From Raineyella sp. W15-4 (GTDB lineage Bacteria; Actinomycetota; Actinomycetes; Propionibacteriales; Propionibacteriaceae): a stretch of DNA of 64,000 nt. The stretch lies in the NCBI RefSeq assembly GCF_033170155.1, contig NZ_CP137079.1, positions 2,976,001 to 3,040,000 on the forward strand. The letters run 5' to 3'. Made by a program: the position numbers and the translations under genes. This document shows, piece by piece, positions 44,689 through 55,611 of this stretch. Position 1 is the first letter of the stretch. The number at the start of each line of letters is the position of its first letter. The notes under the pieces were generated by a model. The model did not search any database. It was not told the DNA's origin and saw only the letters and a program-made list of their open reading frames with translations.

Positions 44689-45561
44689 TCAGTGTCTGCT
44701 GCGGTGGAGCAGGTCGAGCAGGTAGTCGCCGTAGCCGGATTTGCACAGTCCGAGGGCGCGGGTGTGCAGGTCGTCGTCGGTGAGGAAGCCCATCCGCCAG
44801 GCGGCTTCCTCGGGGCAGCCGACCTGGAGTCCCTGGCGCTTCTGCAGGGTGTGGACGTAGTTGGACGCGTCGAGCAGCGAGTCGAAGGTGCCGGTGTCGA
44901 GCCAGGCGGTGCCCCGGGGCAGCACCTCGACCTGCAAGGTGCCCTGCTCCAGGTAACGGCGGTTCACATCGGAGATCTCGTACTCCCCGCGGGCCGAGGG
45001 CTGTAGCGAGCGGGCGATCTCGACGACCTGGTTGTCGTAGAAGTAGAGGCCCGGCACGGCGTAGTTGGACTTCGGCGCGGCGGGTTTCTCCTCGATCGAC
45101 AGGGCCCGGCCGTCGGCGTCGAACTCCACCACCCCGTAGGCGGTCGGGTCGGCCACCCAGTAGGCGAAGACCGCCGCGCCGTCCAGGTCACCGAAGCGCT
45201 GCAGCCGGGTGCCCAGACCGGGGCCGTAGAAGATGTTGTCGCCGAGCACCAAGGAGACCCGGTCGCCGGCGATGAAGTCCGCTCCGATGGTGAACGCCTG
45301 GGCCAGTCCCTTCGGTTCGGGCTGCTGGGCATAGCTGATCGCCACACCGTACTGGGCGCCGTCGCCGAGCAGCCGTTGGAACGCCGAGGCCTCGTGCGGG
45401 GTGGTGATCACCAGGATGTCCCGGATCCCGGCGAAGATCAGCGCCGAGAGCGGGTAGTAGATCATCGGCTTGTCATAGACCGGCACGAGCTGCTTGCTGA
45501 TACCTCGGGTGATGGGGTGGAGCCGCGTCCCTGAGCCCCCCGCCAGGATGATGCCACGCAT
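44689..45561 (-). CDS. rmlA: Glucose-1-phosphate thymidylyltransferase
   Basis: RmlA makes dTDP-glucose, the first step to dTDP-L-rhamnose. The 290-residue enzyme has [47 protein letters not shown] and [13 protein letters not shown], all typical. GAGAAGG precedes the ATG. It is separated by about 80 bases from the YdcF-like gene and belongs to the rml group (rmlB, rmlC-D, rmlA). Confidence 0.96.
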   Translation of the reverse strand: MRGIILAGGSGTRLHPITRGISKQLVPVYDKPMIYYPLSALIFAGIRDILVITTPHEASAFQRLLGDGAQYGVAISYAQQPEPKGLAQAFTIGADFIAGDRVSLVLGDNIFYGPGLGTRLQRFGDLDGAAVFAYWVADPTAYGVVEFDADGRALSIEEKPAAPKSNYAVPGLYFYDNQVVEIARSLQPSARGEYEISDVNRRYLEQGTLQVEVLPRGTAWLDTGTFDSLLDASNYVHTLQKRQGLQVGCPEEAAWRMGFLTDDDLHTRALGLCKSGYGDYLLDLLHRSRH

Positions 45562-45638
45562 GATTCGACCTTCTCACACCCGGTTCACAGCGACCAAAGC
45601 GGCCACCGTACGGCAGGACGCGGTGCCTCCGTGAGGTC

Positions 45639-46202
45639 TCAACACCCGCGCAGGAACTGGGCCTTCAGCCATGCCCCGGACTGGTAGGCGAAGTCCCACA
45701 GCCAGCCGCCGATCGTGCGCTCCCGGGGGTAGTCCCACACGCTCACCCGGGCCGGCACACAGCGCTCCATCAGCATCCGGGCCCGCGCCGCGTGCGCGGT
45801 GCTGGTGAAGACCGCCACGTGGGTCCAGCCGTGCTCGCGCACCTGCTCGGCCAGCAGCCGGGCCTCCCCCCGCGTGGTGTACGGGTCAGGGGTGACGCAG
45901 GTCACGACGTAGCCGTTACGTTGTTCACCGCAGTCCGGCGGGAAGAAGGCCTCGCCGGTGGTCCGGTCGATCGACCTGGTCGCCAGGACCACCGGAGCCA
46001 CCCCCTCGTCGCCCCGGGCCAGGGCCTCGGGCCAGCGTGTCTCGACCGGGCCGATGACGTACATCGCGTCGACGTGCTCCACCGGGTCGATCCGTGGGTG
46101 GGCGACGAACCGGATGCACAGGGCGAGCCAGGCCACCACCAGGGCGAGTCCGGCGCCGGCGGTCACCACACCGCCGTGCCGCCGGGACCCGCGCGAGGCC
46201 AT
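45639..46202 (-). CDS. YdcF/DUF218-like membrane-anchored protein
   Basis: The 187-residue protein has an N-terminal membrane anchor (about residues 13-32) and a DUF218/YdcF-like domain: IDPVEHVDAMYVIGP, a TTRGEARLLAEQVREHGW motif and VAVFTSTAHAARARMLMER. The family is linked to envelope metabolism, but the reaction is unknown. Its ATG overlaps the rmlC-D stop by one base, so it is coupled to rhamnose synthesis genes. C-terminal cysteine at the last residue is notable. Confidence 0.75.
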   Translation of the reverse strand: MASRGSRRHGGVVTAGAGLALVVAWLALCIRFVAHPRIDPVEHVDAMYVIGPVETRWPEALARGDEGVAPVVLATRSIDRTTGEAFFPPDCGEQRNGYVVTCVTPDPYTTRGEARLLAEQVREHGWTHVAVFTSTAHAARARMLMERCVPARVSVWDYPRERTIGGWLWDFAYQSGAWLKAQFLRGC

Positions 46203-47602
46203 CAGTCCACCCGGGCGAGATCGGTCAGGTAGGCCCGCAGCGACTCGGCGGTCGGCCTCGGGGTGAATCCGGTGGCCTTGATCTTGTCGAGGGTGAGGGC
46301 GCTGTGGCATGGACGGGGGGCGGTCTGCTTGCCGGCGGTGTAGCTGGCGGTGCTGACCGGGGTGACGTCGGTCCGGGCCCGCCCGCACAGTGCGTAGACG
46401 TCGGCGGCGATGTCGGCCCAGGACTGCACCGGCCCGTCACCGGTCAGGTGGTAGCTGCCGTACGGCGGCCGGGAGGTGAGCAGGTGGACGATGCCGGCGG
46501 CCAGGTCGTCGGTGAAGGTCAGCCGGCCGTCCTGGTCGTCGACCACGTTGGGGGTGATCCCCCTGGCGGCCAGCCCGGCCATCGTCGCGACGAAGTTCGG
46601 CCCGTCACCGATCACCCAGCTGGTCCGGACCAGGTAGTGCCGCGGCACGGTCCCGACCAGGGCGTCACCGGCGGCCTTGGTCTGCCCGTACACCCCCAAC
46701 GGGGCCGGCGGCTCGTCCTCGTCGTGCCACTGCGCGGTGCCGTCGAAGACGTAGTCCGAGGAGACGTGCACCAGGGTCAGTCGGTGTTCGGTGGCGAGGC
46801 GGGCCAGCCGGCCGACCGCGATGACGTTCGCGGCCCAGGCAGCCCGCCGGCCCGCCGGCGTCTCGGCGGCGTCGACCTTGGTGTAGGCGGCGGCGTTGAT
46901 CACCGTGTCGTAGTCCTGCCAGCGCACCGCCTCGTAGGCGGCGGGGTCGGTGATGTCGAACCGGTCCCGGCCCCACGCCTCCGCCCCCGGCAGGGCCGCG
47001 GCCAGCGCCCGGCCGAGCTGGCCGTTCGCACCGAGGACCAACGTCCGCCGCGACGGCATCGCCACCACGTCGGCCAGCAGCGGGTGCTGCCGGTCGGCGG
47101 CGGAGATCTCGGCGTCGGCCAGCGGGATCGGCCACCCGATGGCCAGCTGCGGGTCGGCGAGGTTGACGTAGGTGTAGGAGGCGCGGGCCTGCGGGCTCCA
47201 GTGGTCGTTGACCAGGTAGGAGTAGGCAGTCGCCGGCTCGAGGGTCTGGTAGGAGTTCGCCACCCCACGCGGCACGAACACCGCGGTGTCGGGGGCCAGC
47301 TCGACCGTGGCGACCGTGCCGAAGGAGGCACCCTCGCGCAGGTCCACCCAGGCCCCGAACGCCCGCCCGGTCGCGACCGACACGAGCTTGTCCCAGGGCT
47401 CGGCGTGGATCCCACGGGTCACCCCGACCTGAGGGTTGAACGACATGTTGTTCTGCACCGGCCCGAAGTCCGGGAGTCCCAGAGCGACCATCTTCTCCCG
47501 CTGCCAGTTCTCCTTGAACCAGCCCCGGGCGTCGCCGTGGACCTGCAGGTCGATCACCAGCAGTCCCGGGATCGCCGTCTGCCGGATGCCCAACTCCCCC
47601 AT
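46202..47602 (-). CDS. RmlC-RmlD fusion (dTDP-rhamnose epimerase and reductase)
   Basis: The 466-residue protein joins two rhamnose enzymes. Residues 1-185 are an RmlC-like 3,5-epimerase cupin (DARGWFKENWQ, FNPQVGVTRGIHAEPWDK with the catalytic His, FVPRGVANSYQ). Residues about 190-466 are an RmlD-like reductase: GANGQLGRAL NADP loop, DITDPAAY, NAAAYTKVDAAE, VSSDYVFDG and the YGQTKAAGD Y-x3-K pair. Fusion lets the unstable keto sugar pass directly between sites (inference). The start follows GAGGGG. It lies between rmlB and the YdcF-like gene. Confidence 0.92.
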   Translation of the reverse strand: MGELGIRQTAIPGLLVIDLQVHGDARGWFKENWQREKMVALGLPDFGPVQNNMSFNPQVGVTRGIHAEPWDKLVSVATGRAFGAWVDLREGASFGTVATVELAPDTAVFVPRGVANSYQTLEPATAYSYLVNDHWSPQARASYTYVNLADPQLAIGWPIPLADAEISAADRQHPLLADVVAMPSRRTLVLGANGQLGRALAAALPGAEAWGRDRFDITDPAAYEAVRWQDYDTVINAAAYTKVDAAETPAGRRAAWAANVIAVGRLARLATEHRLTLVHVSSDYVFDGTAQWHDEDEPPAPLGVYGQTKAAGDALVGTVPRHYLVRTSWVIGDGPNFVATMAGLAARGITPNVVDDQDGRLTFTDDLAAGIVHLLTSRPPYGSYHLTGDGPVQSWADIAADVYALCGRARTDVTPVSTASYTAGKQTAPRPCHSALTLDKIKATGFTPRPTAESLRAYLTDLARVD

Positions 47603-47624
47603 CACAGTCCCCTCGATCGGCCGG

Positions 47625-48704
<1,080 letters not shown>

Positions 48705-50291
48705 TCAGGCCTCGATGCGGCGACACACCAGCCGGAACAGCGGGCCCACCCCGCTGGCCAGCCGTGTTGGCAACGCGCGGCTGATGGCCTCTCCGTCTGC
48801 ACGCGTCATCCCGGTCCGCGTCACCCACATCAATCCGAGCACCAGGAACAGCCCGGTCGCCCCCGCGACCACGGCGGCGACCACGGCGTACGGACTCATC
48901 AGATCGACGCCCAACAGCCCTACCGGTACCCAGGCAGTCCAGCTCACCAATCCGCCGATCAGCAGCGGGACGATATCCCGTAGCGCCTGGGATGCGGGAT
49001 AGGAGAGGGTTCTGAGTTCCCCACCCAGTAGCAGGACCAATCCGATCACCACTCCACCGATATTCCCGGCCACCGCCCCCCAGATCCCGAGGATGGGGAT
49101 GAGCACCACGGCCAGCCCTACGCTGACGACAACGGCCACCACGTTCACCCACAGCAGGCGTTGGCCCTGCAGCCGAGCCTTGACGAAGGCCAGCACCGGT
49201 GCGGTGAGCACAGTCAGCCCGCCGCTGATGCCCAACGCCAGCAGGATGGGCTGCGCCGTCACGTAGTCGGCTCCGTAGATCAGTGGCACGAGCAGGGCGA
49301 AGGCCGGCATGGCCGCGCCGAGCAGCAGCCCGACCGCGGTGGCGGATGCCCGGACCGTACGACCGAGAGCCCGCCCGACCGCCGATTCGTCCACCTCACG
49401 CAGGCCCGACACGGCAGGGGTCAACGGCCCCACCAGCGCCTGCGCCGGGCTGAACAGATGGATGGACAGTCCGAAGGCGAGGGCGAAGATACCGGCGGCA
49501 GACGCCTGGTGCATCCAGGTGAGAATCACCACCTGGGTACGATCCTGTACCAGGCTGCCGATCACTTCGGCCGCCCCTGCCGGCAGTGCGAAGCGCCAGA
49601 ACCCCGGCGGGAGATGTCGGGGCAGCCGCGGACGGAACACCGCGCCGCGATACACCCTGCTGATGAAGGGGATGGCAGACGCCACACTGACCGCGGCCAC
49701 CACCGTCCGGACGGCCCAGACGGAATCTGCCGTCCCGATCCAGAGCGCTGCTGCCACCACCCCGGCTTGGGTCAGCAGGTTGATGAGCATCGCGTTCTGC
49801 GCCTCGCGGGCGGTCTTGTTCTCGATGACGAGCGCATCGAGGGCACCCCCCAGAGCGGCTGGCACCCAGACCCCGAAGATGATCGCCAGGACCAGCATCA
49901 CCCAGTCCACCCGGACGATCGCGATGACTCCCACAGTCATCAAGGGCGCGAAGACCAGGAGGCGGAAGCCTTGCGCTTTCGACATCAGGTCCCGGACTGC
50001 GGCGGGCTCCCCCCGCGCGTGGGCCTTGGCGCCGAACTGAATGACCCCGGTATCGACGCCCAGGCTCACGATCACATTGAAGATGCCCATCACAGTGGTC
50101 AGATACGCCAACCGACCGAAATCGACCACGCCCAGCCGCCGCGCCAACAGAATGTTGACCAAGAACCCGAGGCCCACCCCGGTCACCGTGTGGACGAGCG
50201 TCCACAGCGCACCCCTGATCGCCCGCTCCTGCAGTTCACCGCGGTCCAGCCCGCGGCGCGGGTCGCTGGTCGGGAGCTGGGCATCGGGCAC
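48705..50291 (-). CDS. Wzx-type polysaccharide flippase
   Basis: The 528-residue protein has about 14 membrane helices in the MATE/PST (RfbX) pattern: ALWTLVHTVTGVGLGFLVNILLARRLG near the N-terminus and repeated helix pairs to the end. It would flip undecaprenyl-linked repeat units across the membrane. The GTG start follows AGAGG. It lies between the PIG-L gene and rmlB in the polysaccharide arm, as expected for a Wzx gene. Confidence 0.88.
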   Translation of the reverse strand: MPDAQLPTSDPRRGLDRGELQERAIRGALWTLVHTVTGVGLGFLVNILLARRLGVVDFGRLAYLTTVMGIFNVIVSLGVDTGVIQFGAKAHARGEPAAVRDLMSKAQGFRLLVFAPLMTVGVIAIVRVDWVMLVLAIIFGVWVPAALGGALDALVIENKTAREAQNAMLINLLTQAGVVAAALWIGTADSVWAVRTVVAAVSVASAIPFISRVYRGAVFRPRLPRHLPPGFWRFALPAGAAEVIGSLVQDRTQVVILTWMHQASAAGIFALAFGLSIHLFSPAQALVGPLTPAVSGLREVDESAVGRALGRTVRASATAVGLLLGAAMPAFALLVPLIYGADYVTAQPILLALGISGGLTVLTAPVLAFVKARLQGQRLLWVNVVAVVVSVGLAVVLIPILGIWGAVAGNIGGVVIGLVLLLGGELRTLSYPASQALRDIVPLLIGGLVSWTAWVPVGLLGVDLMSPYAVVAAVVAGATGLFLVLGLMWVTRTGMTRADGEAISRALPTRLASGVGPLFRLVCRRIEA

Positions 50292-50395
50292 GTACGAACC
50301 TCTGGATCTTCCAGGAGTGAGGGGAAAACGACGGTATCAACCCGGCGGTATCGACAGAGCAGGACCGCAGTCGACAGCGACTATAGGCGACCGGG

Positions 50396-51337
50396 TCAGG
50401 CACCGTCCTGGTGCGTACCGGCTCTCATCACCCACGCTCTTTCCGTGCCGGGCACGCCCTCGGCAGTCCGGAGTCGTCCTTCCGGGTCCACCGCCGCCAG
50501 CTGAGACGCGTAGTGCGATACGACGGCACATTTGGCGGCTCTGTCGACCGGCAGCACCAGCGGCGCCGGCACCCACCCGTGCCTCCGGGCGATCCGGGCC
50601 ACCTGGCCGTCGGCGGGAGCTCCCCACAGGTAGGGCAGGTCCTCGATCAGCACCACCGTCGGCCCCGGCTGGTCGGCCAGAACGGCCAGCGCGGCGTCGC
50701 GCACCGTGAGATGGTCCGGATTGACGTTCGGGCCCTGCCCCCCGCCGGCCAGAGCGAGTCGCAGACGGTACTCGTAGTTCGCCGCTCGGCGAACGACCTT
50801 GCCCAGGAGGGTCCTGAGGCGGCGGGTGGCGGGAACCGGAGTGGTGGTCGGGAAGGCCGGGACGGGGCGCCACACCGTTCGGAGCATCGGATCCACGAAC
50901 CGCGACAGGATCGGGATGCCGGCACAGGCCGGAAGGACCACCGTACAGGTTCGGCCACGCCGGCCCTGCACCCAGTCCAACAGGCTGCGCTGCAGCTGAC
51001 CCAGGTCCCGGGCGCGACGGGAAGGTGTGGTGTACGTCGCATCCAATCCGTCGAAGTGACGGTGTCTCACCCCGGCGGCCGCGCAGGCGGCGGCATCCTC
51101 GGCCCGCCGCGCGGTCATCGCGGTGTGCGAGTCGGGGAAACCGCACAGTTGGTCCCACCAGGTTGTGACCGGCTCATCCGGATCTCCTGCCAACACAGTC
51201 CAGACCTCGGCCCCGGTGCGATGGGCAATTTCGTAGGCACTCAACAATGCATCATCGAGATGCGGCGAGATGAGCAGCACCTCTCCCCAATCGGTCAACG
51301 CATCCTCGTTCACGCTTTCCGCCACCCCTGGATTCAT
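50396..51337 (-). CDS. PIG-L/LmbE-type deacetylase
   Basis: The 313-residue protein has the zinc motif SPHLDDALLSA (H-x-D-D) near residue 27 and a later NVNPDHLTVRDAA supplying the third histidine, plus PYLWG, as in PIG-L/LmbE N-acetyl-sugar deacetylases. It has no signal peptide. It probably deacetylates an amino-sugar precursor of this glycan. ATGs at 51346 and 51337 and a GTG at 51361 compete; the 51337 ATG is best placed relative to a strong AGGGAGGG site. Confidence 0.82.
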   Translation of the reverse strand: MNPGVAESVNEDALTDWGEVLLISPHLDDALLSAYEIAHRTGAEVWTVLAGDPDEPVTTWWDQLCGFPDSHTAMTARRAEDAAACAAAGVRHRHFDGLDATYTTPSRRARDLGQLQRSLLDWVQGRRGRTCTVVLPACAGIPILSRFVDPMLRTVWRPVPAFPTTTPVPATRRLRTLLGKVVRRAANYEYRLRLALAGGGQGPNVNPDHLTVRDAALAVLADQPGPTVVLIEDLPYLWGAPADGQVARIARRHGWVPAPLVLPVDRAAKCAVVSHYASQLAAVDPEGRLRTAEGVPGTERAWVMRAGTHQDGA

Positions 51338-51357
51338 CTCGCCCATCCCTCCCTCGC

Positions 51358-52434
51358 TCACGTGCGCCCACCGTACCCATGGTGCAGCCCCCAACCTCTG
51401 ATCCGAGCCGCAAGGGATCCGACCGTCCGGGGGAACCGCAGCTTGACGAACAGCAGGGCTCTTGCCCAGTAATGGCCCGGACAGGACGCCAAGCCCTGCT
51501 GGACGGATTTCCTGAGCCGCTCGGCGGCCTGTTCGTTCCATTCCGCGGAATCAGCGGGGGACGTGACCGAATGGAACTTCACCAAGTCCGCATAGTAATC
51601 GGTCGCCATCCGGAGTGCCCGGATCTGTATGTCGGAGAATCCGACCTCGCCGAGGAAGGCGGCATTGTCCAGGTAGTTCTCAATGGAATCCGACAGTGAC
51701 CTCCACGACCCTCCACGGGCCGCGCCCATGATGCTGTCGGGGCGTTGCCAGTAGAAATAACGCGGCTCGGGGGTCAGCACCACACGGCGCGCGCAGTGCA
51801 GGAGTCGGCACGAGGAGTAGATATCCTCGTGCAGCCGGCCCACCGGAAACCTCAGGTCGGTGAACAGCTCGGTGCGGAAGATCTTGCCGCAGGCCACTGT
51901 CAGCAGCACACGCAATTCGCCGTACAGCGCCGTGAGGGCCTCGTGGCCCGACAGGGTCAGCGGCTTGGTCAACCCACCGTCCAGTGGGTCGTCGGGCCCA
52001 GCGCCGGTGCGCAACAACCCACCCACAGCGATGTCGGCATCCTCTGACCGGAGGAGCTTCATCAGCTCCGCCAGATAGTCCGGGTCGACCCAGTCGTCAC
52101 TGTCGATGAAGGTGAGAAACTCCCCCGCCGCAATGTCGACACCGGCATTCCGGGCAGCCGACAATCCGCCGTTGGCCTGGTGTACGCAGCGGATCCGCGA
52201 GTCGGCGGCGGCATAGTCATCGCAGATCTCACCGGATCGGTCGGGCGAGCCGTCGTCGACCAGGATCAGTTCGAAGCACGGGTAGGTCTGTCCGAGAACG
52301 GAATCCACGCAGCGGGGAAGGAGATCCTCGACGTCATACACCGGCACAATGACGCTCACCAGACCCTCGGCCGGTGTCCCCTTGCTCTCGCTCATTGTCC
52401 TCGTGCTCACTCGGGGGCGAGCCGACGTGTTCAC
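51358..52434 (-). CDS. GT2 glycosyltransferase
   Basis: The 358-residue GT-A fold enzyme has SVIVPVYDVEDLLPRCVDSVL, LVDDGSPDRSGEICDDY, GGLSAARNAG and TFIDSDDWVDPDYL with the D-x-D motif. No transmembrane segment is seen. A GTG at 52434 is favoured by AGGAG eight bases upstream and lies one base after the stop of the next GT2. The acceptor and donor are unknown. Confidence 0.9.
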   Translation of the reverse strand: MNTSARPRVSTRTMSESKGTPAEGLVSVIVPVYDVEDLLPRCVDSVLGQTYPCFELILVDDGSPDRSGEICDDYAAADSRIRCVHQANGGLSAARNAGVDIAAGEFLTFIDSDDWVDPDYLAELMKLLRSEDADIAVGGLLRTGAGPDDPLDGGLTKPLTLSGHEALTALYGELRVLLTVACGKIFRTELFTDLRFPVGRLHEDIYSSCRLLHCARRVVLTPEPRYFYWQRPDSIMGAARGGSWRSLSDSIENYLDNAAFLGEVGFSDIQIRALRMATDYYADLVKFHSVTSPADSAEWNEQAAERLRKSVQQGLASCPGHYWARALLFVKLRFPRTVGSLAARIRGWGLHHGYGGRT

Positions 52435-52435
52435 C

Positions 52436-53374
52436 TCAGGATCTCCTGCCCAGCCGCTTGCGCAGCCAGCTCAGCGGCGCTGTGGGGGCGGCCCGGACCG
52501 CCCACAGCAGTTCACGTACGGCGGCGGCTGTTCCGCCGGATCTCAGCTCCGTCCGGGCCACCCGCTGGGCGCTCCAGAACGCGAACCGGCCGTTCGCGGC
52601 CCGGCTGGTCGCCAGGTCCCGGACCAGGTCGTCGCGGCCGGCCCGGAGCGCGGCCGCCCGATGCCAGTCGATCACATCGCCGATGGCGGCCACCAGCTCG
52701 CGATGGCCGCGGGTCACGTTGTCGGCATGCGTCCGGTAGTCCATGACGGCTCCCGCCACGTGCCGGAGGGGGCCCTGGAGCGCGAGCCTGAGGACGAGAT
52801 CCAGGTCCTCGGCGTAGCGCAGCAGCGGACTGAAGCCGCCGACCCGGACCAGCGCGTCCCGGCGCACCACCATCGACCCGGCGAACACCGCCACGTCCCG
52901 GCGGAAGATGTCATGGAGATCCGCCTGCCGTGAGACGTCGAGCCCCAGCAGACGCCCGTCGGCATCGATCGACCGGACGTCGCCATAGGTCAGCGTGACC
53001 TCGGGCAGCTCGGTGTGAGCCCGGACATGCTGCTCGACCCAATCGGGAGGGTAACGGTCATCGTCGTCGAAGAAGCCCACCAGGGCTCCCCGGGCCCGGT
53101 CGATCCCCACGTTGCGGGCGACCGACACGCCGGAGGCCCGCTGGCGGACGACGACCAGGCCGGGGAAGCGGCCCAACTGCTCCGCCAACGCGACACGATC
53201 AGGGCAGCCGTCGTCCACCACGATGATCTCGACATCCGGGTAGCTCTGCCGGGTGATGCTGTCCAGCGCCTCGCGCAGGAACGGCGACACCCGGTTGGTC
53301 GCCATGATCATCGACACCAGCGGTCCGCCCTCGACGGGCGCGGAGTGGTCGGCAGCCAGGAGCTCGGCGGCCAC
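52436..53374 (-). CDS. GT2 glycosyltransferase
   Basis: The 312-residue enzyme has VSMIMATNRVSPFLREALDSI, IIVVDDGCPDRVALAEQL, SGVSVARNVGIDRARG and GFFDDDDRYPPDWVEQH, giving the D-x-D motif, and a C-terminal catalytic region with YAEDLDLVLRLAL. Its GTG start directly follows the stop of the preceding GT4. Substrates are unknown. Confidence 0.9.
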   Translation of the reverse strand: MAAELLAADHSAPVEGGPLVSMIMATNRVSPFLREALDSITRQSYPDVEIIVVDDGCPDRVALAEQLGRFPGLVVVRQRASGVSVARNVGIDRARGALVGFFDDDDRYPPDWVEQHVRAHTELPEVTLTYGDVRSIDADGRLLGLDVSRQADLHDIFRRDVAVFAGSMVVRRDALVRVGGFSPLLRYAEDLDLVLRLALQGPLRHVAGAVMDYRTHADNVTRGHRELVAAIGDVIDWHRAAALRAGRDDLVRDLATSRAANGRFAFWSAQRVARTELRSGGTAAAVRELLWAVRAAPTAPLSWLRKRLGRRS

Positions 53375-54556
53375 TCACGCCACCCCGTCCAGCGCCTGCC
53401 GCAGGGCCGCGGCAGCGGTCGACCAGTCGTGCGCCCGGGCATACCGCAGGCAGGCCTGGGCGGTGCGGGCCAGCAGGGCGCGGTCGTCGGTGAGTCCCTC
53501 CAGCGCCTCGGCGAGGCCGGCGCTGTCGCCCGGCGGCACGAGGATCCCGACCCCGCGGACGGACTCGGGGATCCCGCCGATGTCGGAGCCGATCACCGCG
53601 GCACCGGCCGCCATCCCCTCCAGCACGGTGAGCGCGAAGGGCTCCGGCCACCGGGACGGCACCACCACCACATCGGCGCCCTGCAGCAGCCGGGACACCT
53701 CACGGCGCGGCGCGAACGGTCGGATGTCCACCCGGTCCCCCAGGGTCGCGGCCCCGGCCCGCACCTCCCGCTCGTACGGCGTCAGCGGATCGGACGCGCT
53801 GAACCCGCTCGACCCCACCAGGGTGAGACGGATGTCCGGGCGGTCGAGCCGCACCAGCGCGTCGACCAGCACATCGGCACCCTTGTCCGGGATCATCCGG
53901 CCGACGAAAACGACGTGCAGCGGCCCGGAGCCCGCCGGGGCAGTCTCCCGCTCCGCCGGGGTCGCGCCCTCCCTCCGGAAGGCCTCGACATCCACCCCGT
54001 TGTGCACCACCCGGAGCCGGTCGCGCAACGACCGGGGCAGGAACGCCGCCGTCTGTTCGGCCAGGGCCTCACTCACACAGATGATCGCGGCCACCCGGGA
54101 CAGCACCCGGCGGGACTCCCAGCTCCGGTACGTCCGCAGCAGCTGGTTGTGGGCATAGAGCACCGGCACGTGCCGGTGGCTGTCGATCAGCGGCACCAGT
54201 TGGGGGGCGTTGTGGGCGAGCACGATCGACGGCTCCCAGGAGCCCTGGTCACACACCGTCGCGGCGAAGTCGTGGCGGGCCGAGACCCGCGGCAGGCCGA
54301 GGCTCCCCAGGCCGCCGTCGAGGTACCGCGCCGATCGCGGCCCGAGCGGCAGCGGACGGGCCCCGTCGTACTCGATGATGTCGGCACTGTCGTACCGGTC
54401 CGGGTAGGTGTCGCGGCGCACCACCACCGCCGGGCGGGGCTCGCCGGCCGGTGTGCTGCCGCACAGGCCGTGCACCACGGTCGGGATGGCACTGCCGGTC
54501 CGCGGCGAGTAGTGGTCGCCGGGGGTGATCACATGGACATGCCGCCGGGCACTCAT
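53375..54556 (-). CDS. GT4 glycosyltransferase
   Basis: The 393-residue GT-B enzyme has HVITPGDHYSPRTGSAIPTV, YAHNQLLRTYRSW, VVFVGRMIPDKGADVLVDAL and PEPFALTVLEGMAAGAAVI with the E-x7-E motif (the first Glu followed by P-F-A-L). Its ATG overlaps the next GT4 stop as ATGA. It is the third transferase in the minus-strand arm. Confidence 0.9.
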   Translation of the reverse strand: MSARRHVHVITPGDHYSPRTGSAIPTVVHGLCGSTPAGEPRPAVVVRRDTYPDRYDSADIIEYDGARPLPLGPRSARYLDGGLGSLGLPRVSARHDFAATVCDQGSWEPSIVLAHNAPQLVPLIDSHRHVPVLYAHNQLLRTYRSWESRRVLSRVAAIICVSEALAEQTAAFLPRSLRDRLRVVHNGVDVEAFRREGATPAERETAPAGSGPLHVVFVGRMIPDKGADVLVDALVRLDRPDIRLTLVGSSGFSASDPLTPYEREVRAGAATLGDRVDIRPFAPRREVSRLLQGADVVVVPSRWPEPFALTVLEGMAAGAAVIGSDIGGIPESVRGVGILVPPGDSAGLAEALEGLTDDRALLARTAQACLRYARAHDWSTAAAALRQALDGVA

Positions 54557-55611
54557 GCCGGTACGCCTCCGGTGTCCCCACCCAACGCGCTCCGGTAGAC
54601 GGCGTCGGTCCCCGCCACTTGTGCCTCCACGGTGAATCGTCGGCGCTGGATGTCGCGCAGTGCCTGCCCGTACCTGCGCCGCTGCTGTTCATCGGCGGCG
54701 AGGCCGCACAGCAGGCCTGCCCCGCGGGAGAGATCGCCGGCCGGGTAGAGCGCGCTGCCCGGCGCGACACCGGCGGTCTCCAGATGTCCGCCGGCGGCGC
54801 AGGCCACCACCGGCAGGCCCTCGGCCATCGCCTCCAGCACGGTCAGGCCGAGTCCCTCGATGTCACAGGGTGCCAGCAGGAGACCTGCCGACCGCATCAG
54901 CGCCGGCACGTCGCGGCGATGGCCGAGGAAGTCGGTCACCGGGCCGACGCCCCGCCGCCGGGCCAGATCCGCCAGGTCGCGCCGTTGCGAGCCGTCCCCG
55001 GCGATGGTCAGCCGCCAGCCCTGATCGGCCAGTCCGGACGACGCGAACACCTCGATGGCATCCTCGGTCCGCTTCTCCCGCTCCAGCCGCTGGACGACCA
55101 GCACCGTACGCCGCCGATCCTCCGGGGCGACCGGTGGGGCGTCGAGCACCCCCGGATGCACGACCGTGCTCGGCCCGTCGATCGCCTGTGCCACGTACCC
55201 GCTGATGGCGATCTGGGCCGCCAGCCGCCGGGCGACCACCGGGGCGACCAGACGGCCGGAGCGGCTCATCCCCCGCCGTTGCGCGAAGTGCCTGGTGGCG
55301 ACCACCGGCCGGGACCGGACGGCCGGAGCGACGGTCGCCGCCACTTCCGCCGCGGTCATGTGGGCGTGCACGATGTCGCTGTGCCGGAAGGCGGCGAGCT
55401 CCCGGATCACCTCGGTGACCGAGGAGGCTTCCCGGTGCAGGACGTTCCGCCCACCGAAGGCGGCGTGCATGGCACGTCCCTCACCGCCGATCACCGCCAC
55501 CGGATGGCCGGCGGCAGCCTGCCCGGCGGCGAGCAGCGCCACGTGACGTTCCACTCCGGCGAACGCGGCCGAACTGATGCAGTGGACGATCCGCAGCGGA
55601 CGCCGGCTCAT
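54553..55611 (-). CDS. GT4 glycosyltransferase
   Basis: The 352-residue GT-B protein starts MSRRPLRIVHCISSAAFAGVE and has SDIVHAHMTAAEVA, VLVVQRLEREKRTEDAIEVF and DIEGLGLTVLEAMAEGLPVV with the E-x7-E motif. The ATG at 55611 follows GGGGGAGCGG and overlaps the ligase stop as ATGA. The donor is unknown. Confidence 0.9.
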   Translation of the reverse strand: MSRRPLRIVHCISSAAFAGVERHVALLAAGQAAAGHPVAVIGGEGRAMHAAFGGRNVLHREASSVTEVIRELAAFRHSDIVHAHMTAAEVAATVAPAVRSRPVVATRHFAQRRGMSRSGRLVAPVVARRLAAQIAISGYVAQAIDGPSTVVHPGVLDAPPVAPEDRRRTVLVVQRLEREKRTEDAIEVFASSGLADQGWRLTIAGDGSQRRDLADLARRRGVGPVTDFLGHRRDVPALMRSAGLLLAPCDIEGLGLTVLEAMAEGLPVVACAAGGHLETAGVAPGSALYPAGDLSRGAGLLCGLAADEQQRRRYGQALRDIQRRRFTVEAQVAGTDAVYRSALGGDTGGVPA

